Shown here in pieces: positions 56,713-64,000 of a stretch of DNA of 64,000 nt. Made by a program: the position numbers and the translations under genes. The stretch spans positions 6,188,234 through 6,252,233 of the forward strand of contig NC_063167.1 in NCBI RefSeq assembly GCF_023159225.1, read 5' to 3'. The stretch comes from Perognathus longimembris pacificus (taxonomy: Eukaryota; Chordata; Mammalia; Rodentia; Heteromyidae). How positions within the stretch are numbered: position 1 is the first letter of the stretch; every line of letters starts with the position of its first letter. The notes below the pieces were generated by a model, which made no database searches, was not told the DNA's origin, and saw only the letters and a list, made by a program, of their open reading frames with translations.

Positions 56713-57189
56713 GTAAGTGAGATGATGGTCTTCCTCTTCAGGTGCAGAACTTGCTGAACCTAAATAGTAATGAACTTGTGATTTTTTTTTCTTGTTTTTT
56801 AAAAAAAGACAGGAAATGATCTCAAAAATCCCTTCTGTAGCATGTAGTAGGCTATCCGTGAATTTTTTTTAATGTTAAATTTATTCTCACTGAGAAAGTA
56901 CTTCATAAAATGTGACTTAGAATTTTTGTTTTTCTTTCATGAGTTTCTCTGGATGAAGTAGCAGTTACAATGCATGAGAAACCCACTATGAACAAGTTTG
57001 AGTTTAGAAAAGATTCTCCCCTGAATAATCCCTGCTGCCTGTGAGCATAGGAAGGAAAAAGTCCAACTCCCTTGGAGAACTAGATTTCCAGGGAGTGCTG
57101 TTTATAATGTTGCTTTTTAACACCTCATTTTAAAATCTCAGTGATCTGCCTCTATAATGTCTAACCAAAAGGTGTTTTTTTTAAATTTT

Positions 57190-57387
57190 TTATTTTTGCC
57201 AGTCCTGGGGCTTGAACTCAGGGCCTGAGCACTGTCCCTGGCTTCTTTTTGCTCAAGGCTAGCACTCTACCACTTGAGCCAAAACGCCACTTCTGACTTT
57301 TTCTACATATGTGGTACTGAGGAATTGAACCCAGGGCTTCATGTATACAAGGCGAGCAGTCTTGCCACTAGGCCATATTCCCAGCCA
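57190..57387 (-). mobile_element. SINE-A, antisense
   Basis: Complete copy in intron 13. Confidence 0.9.
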
Positions 57388-57416
57388 ACCGTAAGGTTTT
57401 TTAAAGTTTTTTTTTT

Positions 57417-57712
57417 AAAGAGGAGGATGTAGCTCAGTAGTTTAGTACTTGCCTAGCATATGAAAGGTTCTAAGTTGATCCCAAGCACAATGTTCTTTTT
57501 TAAGTGCTCAGAGATGGGTGTTGTGGCTCACACTTGTAATCCTGGTACTCAAGAAGCTGAAATCTGAGGATCTCAATTCAAAGTCAGCTTGAGCAGAAAA
57601 AGTCTGTGAGACTCTGGAGGCATGGCTCAAGTGATAGAATGCCAGAACTGAGAAAGCAAGCCAAGTGAGAGGACTACCCTGAGTTCAAGCCCCAGTACCT
57701 GTAAAAAATGAA
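57417..57712 (+). mobile_element. ID-like SINE (57417-57495) and SINE-B (57509-57712)
   Basis: An ID monomer (GGATGTAGCTCAGTAG) precedes a diverged SINE-B with a shortened linker. Confidence 0.7.
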
Positions 57713-57723
57713 AAAAAAAATCC

Positions 57724-57798
57724 TCACACTGGGGATGTGGCTCAAATGGTGATTACTTGCCTTGCAAGTACAAGGCTCTGAGTTCAACCCCCAGTACT

Positions 57799-57872
<74 letters not shown>
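57724..57872 (+). repeat. ID-like SINE with (GA)36 tail array
   Basis: ID monomer at 57724-57799 (GGGGATGTGGCTCAAATGG), followed directly by an uninterrupted GA array of about 36 units to 57872. Confidence 0.9.
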
Positions 57873-57877
<5 letters not shown>

Positions 57878-58188
57878 GAGAAAGAAAGTTAAGTGATCAA
57901 AATAGATTTTTTTTTCAGATAGAATAGAATGTAGTACAATATAGGATTATTGAATAAATCTTATTTTATTTGAGTATGAATATTTTCTTTGCAATTCTAA
58001 TCAATGTCAAGGCTTCTGCTTTAATTTTTAGAGCCTGAGTATAGAGTAATACTTTGTAAAAGTGATAATATAAGTATTATTCTTTTTTTCATCTTGCCAA
58101 ATATTAAATACTGCTCTGTTCCCTCTCTGTGTCACTGCTGAATCTGAACTTTGACCCTTCTTGTATTTTCCCCCCTGCTTACCTTCAG

Positions 58189-58230
58189 TTGACCCATTGA
58201 TCGATGATTACTCTGGAAGTGGAGGCAAAT
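58189..58230 (+). CDS. Kif1b: Kif1b cassette exon 14: residues 394-407
   Basis: 42 nt, phase 1 in and phase 1 out, so it is a symmetric cassette. Acceptor ACCTTCAG. The donor AAAT|GTGTGT is weak beyond the GT. With the split codons it encodes IDPLIDDYSGSGGK, an acidic, flexible insert between the neck helix and the next region. I recall serine at the second-last position in human where this has glycine. If skipped, exon 13 joins exon 15 in frame. Confidence 0.92.
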
Positions 58231-58449
58231 GTGTGTATTTCGTGTATTGACTAATTTCCAGTATTCTGACTTGCTGGATCAGCCTCAAAATGAGCTTTGC
58301 ATGCCAGCAATCCTAACGGGGAAATCCCAGACAGAGCATACTGTAGTATCAGAAATTCTGGTTTTGTGGTTCTGTTTGGCAAAGCAGTCTTTTAATGAAT
58401 TTCAGTTTGTACCTTGAGTGAAATCAGAAGGCTTAAGAGTTCTTGTTCC

Positions 58450-58745
58450 TAGCCAGGCATAGCAGTCGTGCCTCTAATTCCAGCCTCATGCGAGGCAGAA
58501 GTGGAAGAATCATGGTTCTAGGTCAGTCTAGGCAAAGGAAAAAAAGCTGTTGTGTTGAAGCCAGGTGCATGCCTGGCTACGCAGGAGGCAGAGGCAGGAG
58601 GACTGCGGCCTCGTCTCCTCTTAGGTGGACCCAGGGCAAAGCACAAGACACCATTTGAAAACTAACCTAAAGCAAGAAGTGCCAAGGGTTCAGGTGTTAG
58701 GAGTATGAGGCCGCCTGAGTTCAAACTTCAGTACTATCTTGTGAA
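58450..58745 (+). mobile_element. B1-like SINE and tRNA-like fragment
   Basis: 58450-58660 has diverged 7SL-like repeats (GCCAGGTGCATGCCTGG, GCAGGAGGCAGAGGCAGGAGG). 58660-58745 resembles a tRNA-like module ending CTGAGTTCAAACTTCAGTAC. Confidence 0.5.
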
Positions 58746-59418
58746 AAAGATTGACTCTTCCCCCCTTAGTTTTCCTCCGATGTGATAAAATTCAACTCAG
58801 AATCATAAATGATGAGGCTAGTAATGATAGCAGTTCACATTTGATAAATGTTTATAGTATTCCAGGTCTTTTTTTAGGCACTTTGAACACGTTACTTATT
58901 TTAAGTTTGTCATTGACTCTGAAAAAGCTCCATTGTGCCCATTTTTACAATAGTCTGGAGTGGTTTGTATCCTTAAATCCCGTTATTTCTGTGTGGTCAG
59001 GTAGTTGAGCCTAGAGTCCTCATTTTCAGTCATTAGTAAGCTAACAATTTTCTTTTCCTCTTGAGTTTCTCTCTTTATGATCTGACTATTGGATAGAAAC
59101 GTTCTCTTTAATCAGTGTTGTAAATACAAGCCTTGATATCATCAAAGAACCCATTCACAGTCCTCCAAACTGTGGTGAAGGAGCTCTGAGCTCGTGGAGT
59201 TAGCACTCAACTTATTCTGAGTGCTGGTTTTTGAGCTCAGGCAGTCATACTGTCACTTAAGCCATTCCTTTCGCTCACTAAGTTGGTGTTCTTGGGCCCC
59301 ACCTTTCTTGATGATAAATATTTTGTTCTCTTTTCATATTGACACATTAACATTTAAACACTGAGTCATGTAAAGTATTTGCTTGGAATGGGATATTTTA
59401 TAAAGAATCAAAATCTCA

Positions 59419-59582
59419 GCTGGGTACTAGTGGCTCAAGCCTATAATCCTAGCTGGAAAATCCATGAGACTCTTTATCTTCAATTAACCACCAGAAAACT
59501 GGAAGTGGCACTGTGGCTCCAAGTGGTTAGGCCCTGAGTTCAAGCCCTATGACTGACCAAAAAAAAAAAAAAAAAAAAAAAA
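59419..59582 (+). mobile_element. SINE-B with internal deletions
   Basis: Head and module are both shortened. It ends in about 23 A. Confidence 0.8.
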
Positions 59583-61391
59583 TCAAAATCTCTTTCTTTT
59601 CACATAACCTGGAATTAAGGTGATAAATAATTGCTTACCCTTTGAAGATAACTCACCAAGTAACTGTTATCTTGAAAGACATGAAGAGTCTTAGTTTTGG
59701 GGTTAATTTTTAGGTTCTTACTGATTTGAGTATTTCTGCAGTGAGCCTTATCAGACAAAGGAAATACATAGGAAAACTCAAATACAGTGCTAGTTGTGGT
59801 GAAGAGGCAAGCTCTGAAGATTCTAGAATGTCCTAATGAACATGCAATTCTTGGACTGGACAGCTCTGTCTGAGATTTCCAAGCTGAGCCATACTAGTGA
59901 GAAGAAGGTGCCTTCTTGTTCTTGCTTTTGTGCTCAAGGTGTTGCTGCTGCTAGCTTGTTGCCTCTGTCTCCCCTGAGCAGCTGTGGCTTTTCCTGAAAA
60001 CCATGCATGACCGAAGTTTTAATTCCATATCCGTGAAGGAGAGCAACCCTGACCACTTCTCAGTTTCTGTGGACCTACTTCTCTAAATTAATTGTAGGGC
60101 TTGCATGTGTCCATGGGACCTTCTAAACTCCATCCATCCTGCTCTTCCCTACCCTGCCGCTATTTGGTGGCTTTTTTTTTTTTTTTTTTTGCTTTAGTCC
60201 CTAGCCCCCTTTTAAAACATGCCTCTTTGCTTGCCTCCTTATGTTCTGTATTTGCAGATGGTGGTTTTCAAACTGTCTTGAAGCAATCACAGACTTAGGG
60301 GCTTCAAGTATTGGGTTTGATTAAATAGTAAAGACGAATTAACTCAGAAAGAATAATCTTTTCAAGTATTGCCTCATAGTACATTGTTTAAGGAAAACTT
60401 AGTTTGGATATAAATTTGAAGCAATGCGGCTTTTCTCAAATTTTAAAAAGAGCTAATTTTAAAATAGGAGTACACCAATAACTATGGTTCACCTCATGTA
60501 TCTATTTGAGAAGGATAACTAATAAAAGTACAAACAAGAATATTAATGAATTCTGTTGTAGTCTTTTCACCAAAACTAAATTTAAAAGCCCATTTTCTAG
60601 TTCTATCATAGACCATGAATGAAAATAATGCCTCTAAAACTTGGTTATCATGCTTGTCAGTGACTCAGAGGGCTTGTACTGTTAGACACAGTAAAGACTT
60701 TTCTTAAATTAGCAAACAAATAGCCCTTTTGTTTGCTACTATAGATGAGTGAAAAAAAACTTTTACTAATTTGCCAATTAGTTCTTCTTTGTTGTGACAA
60801 TTCAGTTCTTAACCCAAGTTACACAAAACCCCTCTCATTTTTGCAATTCAAGATTTATTTAAATTTTTTTTTTTGCCATAGTCAAGTGTTGCTTTACAAA
60901 GAAGATCACTAAATACCCAAAGTTTTCACTGTAACATTTGGCTAAATTTCATAAAATATAGGGCCTGACTAATAAAAGGATCCTTACATTTTCTTTTCTA
61001 TTATAAATTGCTAGAACTTAAAGGTAGTGTTTCTTGGAAGTCTTGAGAGTTGGAACAGTAGAAAGAAAAGGAGCAATCGAATTTGGCTATTGGAGGTGCA
61101 TACCTTTGAGGCTCTAATTATACAGCCTTCTACATGCAGTGTTAACCTGCACTGGAATCCTTTTGTTTCTGAATTCAGAATTGATTCTTAACGTCTAATA
61201 TACCAAGAGAGACATGTTTTAGAACTGCCATCTAGAACAGTTAACACACTGTCTTTGTATTAGAACATGTCTTTGTCTTAGCGCTTCAATGCTGTCCTTT
61301 CTTACACTGGTGTTCCTTCCTGTCTTTTTTTCTTCCTCTGTCCCTTTCCCTCTCTTCTTTTTCTTCTTCTTTCCCTTCTTTCTGTCTCCAG

Positions 61392-61603
61392 ATCTGAAAG
61401 ATTTTCAGAACAATAAACATAGATACTTGCTAGCCTCTGAGAATCAACGTCCTGGCAATTTTTCCACAGCATCCATGGGGTCCCTTACTTCATCTCCATC
61501 TTCCTGCTCACTCAATAGTCAGGTGGGCTTAACATCTGTGACCAGCATTCAGGAGAGGATCATGTCTACACCTGGAGGAGAGGAAGCCATTGAGCGTCTA
61601 AAA
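61392..61603 (+). CDS. Kif1b: Kif1b exon 15: residues 408-478, with alternative acceptor
   Basis: 212 nt, phase 1 in and phase 0 out. Acceptor GTCTCCAG, donor AAA|GTAAGT. It encodes (Y)LKDFQNNKHRYLLASENQRP, then a serine-rich stretch (SMGSLTSSPSSCSLNSQ) and IMSTPGGEEAIERLK. This is the linker before the CC1/FHA region. An internal acceptor TTTTTCCACAG ends at 61469. Using it deletes 78 nt (26 codons) and keeps frame, giving D-T-S-M-G-S-L, a junction I recall from known KIF1B isoforms. Confidence 0.96.
61470..61603 (+). CDS. Kif1b: Kif1b exon 15, short form (alternative 3' splice site)
   Basis: It begins after CCACAG at 61469. The A from exon 13 plus CA makes a threonine codon, so the protein reads GDIID-T-SMGSL. 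From exon 14 the T plus CA makes serine and also stays open. The pyrimidine tract is short. Confidence 0.75.
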
Positions 61604-62130
61604 GTAAGTAATCACTCACACTAATGCAAGGTGGCTCTGCAAGGCAGAGTTAGGACTAAAAATCAAAGGTTTCAAAAAATGAGGGAAGAGGAAATAAGAA
61701 AGGGTAGTATAGACAGGGTAAATTCAATTGAAGTACCTTATATGGATAAATATCACTATGAAATCTCTTTTTACTATTATGCTAATAAAATTTTTAAAGG
61801 AAATAATTTTAGAATTTAAAGAAACAATACATTGTAATTCAAGTATTATTTTATGTCATTGTGAGAATAATTGTTTACATAATTGACATAATAAATACCT
61901 AAGTGATTAAAAAAATCAAAGCTTTCAGCTTAAATTATAGAGAACTTTTTAACTCCTAGAGGTGTTCTAAGTTTTCTGCTTTGTAAGTTAATTTCTTTTC
62001 ACCAGAATATTAGAGTCTGAGCTGGCCAGAGAAGGCCATAGATTGACCATGCAAAGTACTTGATGCGTAGACAGAAGCATTGATTTTAGAGTACTTTATA
62101 AATAGTCATAGTAAAAATATGTACTTAGAG

Positions 62131-62470
62131 ATTTCCTTCCTTCCTTCCTTCCTTCCTTCTTTCCTTCTTCCCTCCCTCCTTTCTTCCCTCCCTCCCTCCT
62201 TCCTTTCCTCCCTCCCTCCCTTTCTCCCTTCCCCCTCCCTTGTCCTGAGGCTTGAACTCAGGACCTGGGCACTATCCCTGAGCTTCACTAGCTCAAGGCT
62301 AGCACTCTATCACTTGAGCCATAGCATATCATCTCTGGCTTTTTCTGAGTAGTTTATTGGAGATAAAAGTCTTACAGACTTTCCTGCCCAGGCTGGCTTT
62401 GAACCACAATCCTCAGGTCTCAGCTTCCTGAGCAGCTAGGATTATAGGCATGAGCCACTGGCACCTGGCT
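62131..62470 (-). mobile_element. TTCC/CCCT array and SINE-B, antisense
   Basis: A pyrimidine array (62131-62238) continues into an antisense SINE-B (62242-62470), apparently its expanded tail. Confidence 0.85.
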
Positions 62471-63125
62471 TGTGATTTCATTTTAAAAGCAATGCCAATA
62501 AAGAAACACTTTGGTTTCATTTGAAAATGGGCTTTTGTAGAAAGCCATTCTTCTGTTAGTAAAATTAATATATAGTTAAAAGCAAGTTTGAAGGTTCAAG
62601 TAGTCTGCACCAGGTTTCCTCCAGTATGTAAAATCATGTCTTGTAGAAGGTCATAGAAAGCCTTGACGCTGTCTTGACTATGGCTGAGGAAGGGCTCTTT
62701 CCTGTGCTGGTACGCCTGGAGCCTCAGGGCAGTAGGGCTGCATGTTTGCAGCTCACCAGCTCGCCGCACCTCACTTTGCTGCCTGAGGTTTCTCCCAGCC
62801 TCTTGCTGCTGGATCAGGTTGACTTGCCTTTTCCATGAATGTGAAAGTCAGAAGAAGCAAAGCCTTCGAGTGCTGAGCTTTTTCCTTGCCTTGTGTCTGC
62901 AGTAAGAGTAGACACTGAGAGTAGTGTTGCCTAGGAGAGCTGAGACAAGCTGCCAACGGCCCTGCCATCCACCGGATAGCATCAGGGACCCCAAGAGTGT
63001 TTCTTCTGTTTGTCACCTCCAGGAAAGTTAGCTTGATCCATACCTTTCAACTTTTTTGTTTGAGAGAGTGCCAGGGAAGGGGGGGGAGAATTTTTTTTTT
63101 TTTTTTTTAGAGAATCTGGGAAGTA

Positions 63126-63445
63126 CCTGGTTGGTATCAGTGGCTCACCCCTAGTAATTATAGTACCCAGGAGACTTAAGTTCTAAGGATCATGGTTCAA
63201 AGCCAGCTAGGCAAAAAGCAAGATGTAGAGCAAGGTGTGACCAAAAAGCCAGATATGGAGGTGTGACTCAAGTAGTAGAACACCAGAATTGAGCAACAAA
63301 GGGCAGTGCCCAGGCCCCAATTCAAGCTCCAGTACCATCACCATAAGAAAAAAACCTGTGAGCTGTTAGGCTGGAGATATGACTCAAGTAGTAGAACTCC
63401 TGCTTAGCAATCAAGAGGTTTTGAGTTGAAATGCTGGTGTTTCAG
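63126..63445 (+). mobile_element. Diverged SINE-B (63126-63355) and ID-like SINE (63369-63445)
   Basis: The head reads GGTATCAGTGGCTCACCCC. The module is recognisable by GTGACTCAAGTAGTAGAACACC. The second element starts GCTGGAGATATGACTCAAG. Confidence 0.65.
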
Positions 63446-63734
63446 GGGAGATTATTGCAGCCATGCTTCCCGACAAGTGCCCTTTTCACCTTTGCCCACT
63501 GTCTCCCACCCTGCCCCTTACTCGGGGTGACTGAGAACACTGAGTGACTCAGAGGCGTGGCTTTAATAGGTCAGCTGTTTTCACTTTGGGATTTATGGGA
63601 TGAGTGTTCTTCCTACAGAATTTTTTACCTTTTCTTGATTAATTCACCTTTCCCTTGGCATTTTATTTGCAGTAGGAAAATATGATACTAAAACCTGATA
63701 AAGTAGTTTTGAGGAGGAAGTAGGATGGAGGAAA

Positions 63735-63853
63735 GTAATAGATAGAGGAAATTTGATTAGGATACATTGTTTACATGTGACAAAATGTCACAATGAAACC
63801 CTCAGCCCTTGTACAACTAAAGCCTGCTAATAAAAGTGTCTAACTTAAAAAAA
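63735..63853 (+). mobile_element. L1 3'-end fragment, sense
   Basis: AAAATGTCACAATGAAACCC...TTGTACAACTAA...CTAATAAAAGTG followed by A9 is a typical L1 3' UTR end, severely truncated. Confidence 0.75.
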
Positions 63854-64000
63854 AATGCTTCAGAAACAAAACTAATGATCTCATTTCTTCCTTAAAAAAA
63901 TACATAAAAGTAAATGAAGTTCTGAAAGGCCTTGCAACAAAAGGACATAGGATAGAAATCTTTCAGTTTAAGGTTACGTGCTCCAAGGTAATTTCTGCTG

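Larger units (their letters stand above)
56713..58188 (+). other. Kif1b: Kif1b intron 13
   Basis: GTAAGT to CTTCAG, with a TTTTCCCCCCTGC tract before the acceptor. 56713-57185 and 57875-58188 are single-copy-looking. Confidence 0.85.
58231..61391 (+). other. Kif1b: Kif1b intron 14 (3.2 kb)
   Basis: GTGTGT to CTCCAG, with a CT-rich tract of about 90 bp (61299-61390). 59585-61290 is a long repeat-poor interval with a T19 run at 60172-60190. No exon-like signal was found there. Confidence 0.85.
61604..64000 (+). other. Kif1b: Start of Kif1b intron 15 (right edge of window)
   Basis: GTAAGT begins it. The next expected exon (ESEKIIAELNETWEEKLRKT region) is not in the window. 61610-62125 and 62475-63060 hold no recognised element. 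Confidence 0.85.

Noticed and set aside
58231..58417. Read-through coding extension of exon 14 into the intron
   Set aside because: The kinesin frame meets TGA at 58248-58250. The longer downstream ORF is in another frame.
62640..63010. GC-richer single-copy stretch in intron 15 with an 81-codon minus ORF
   Set aside because: No domain, splice signals or homology that I recognise. It may be regulatory, but the sequence alone does not show it.

Overview
This window is mammalian nuclear DNA, almost certainly from a rodent. It carries the 5' part of Kif1b, the kinesin-3 motor gene, on the + strand: the CpG-island promoter, a non-coding first exon and coding exons for residues 1-478. These include the whole motor domain, the neck region and the start of the linker toward the FHA domain. 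The last 2.4 kb is intron, so the gene continues past the right edge. Exon identity rests on my memory of mammalian KIF1B; every junction was checked for AG/GT signals and reading phase, and all join in frame.

Layout: 1-930 upstream/promoter DNA with a CTCF-type motif and paired CCAAT boxes; about 940-1303 non-coding exon 1; 1304-21556 intron 1, packed with SINEs; 21557-21735 exon 2 with the start codon; 34731-34807 exon 3; 37038-37217 exon 4 (P-loop); 40095-40160 exon 5; 43398-43576 exon 6; 44124-44235 exon 7 (switch I); 49196-49273 exon 8 (switch II); 49940-50005 exon 9; 51835-51852 an 18-nt microexon 10; 53228-53303 exon 11 (K-loop); 55310-55388 exon 12; 56570-56712 exon 13; 58189-58230 a 42-nt cassette exon 14; 61392-61603 exon 15 with an internal alternative acceptor.

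Two composite SINE families dominate the introns. SINE-A has an ID-like (tRNA-derived) head. SINE-B has a 7SL/B1-like head. Both are joined to the same second tRNA-like module followed by an A-rich tail. I count about 41 SINE-A and 38 SINE-B copies, roughly a quarter of the window. SINE-A copies lie antisense to Kif1b about 28 to 13. This repeat spectrum, with simple ID and B1-like elements but no obvious mouse/rat B2, suggests a castorimorph rodent, most likely a geomyoid (kangaroo rat, pocket mouse or pocket gopher). The species call is inference.

Other elements are several 5'-truncated L1 copies (one apparently carrying a 3' transduction), a MaLR-type solo LTR, a Tigger-like DNA transposon remnant, a processed LSM3 pseudogene in intron 2, a three-unit 38-bp minisatellite beside exon 5, and many microsatellites. 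There is no second active protein-coding gene, no CRISPR array and no novel multi-gene system. The notable signals are alternative-splicing phase design, upstream ORFs, promoter motifs and retrotransposition structures.
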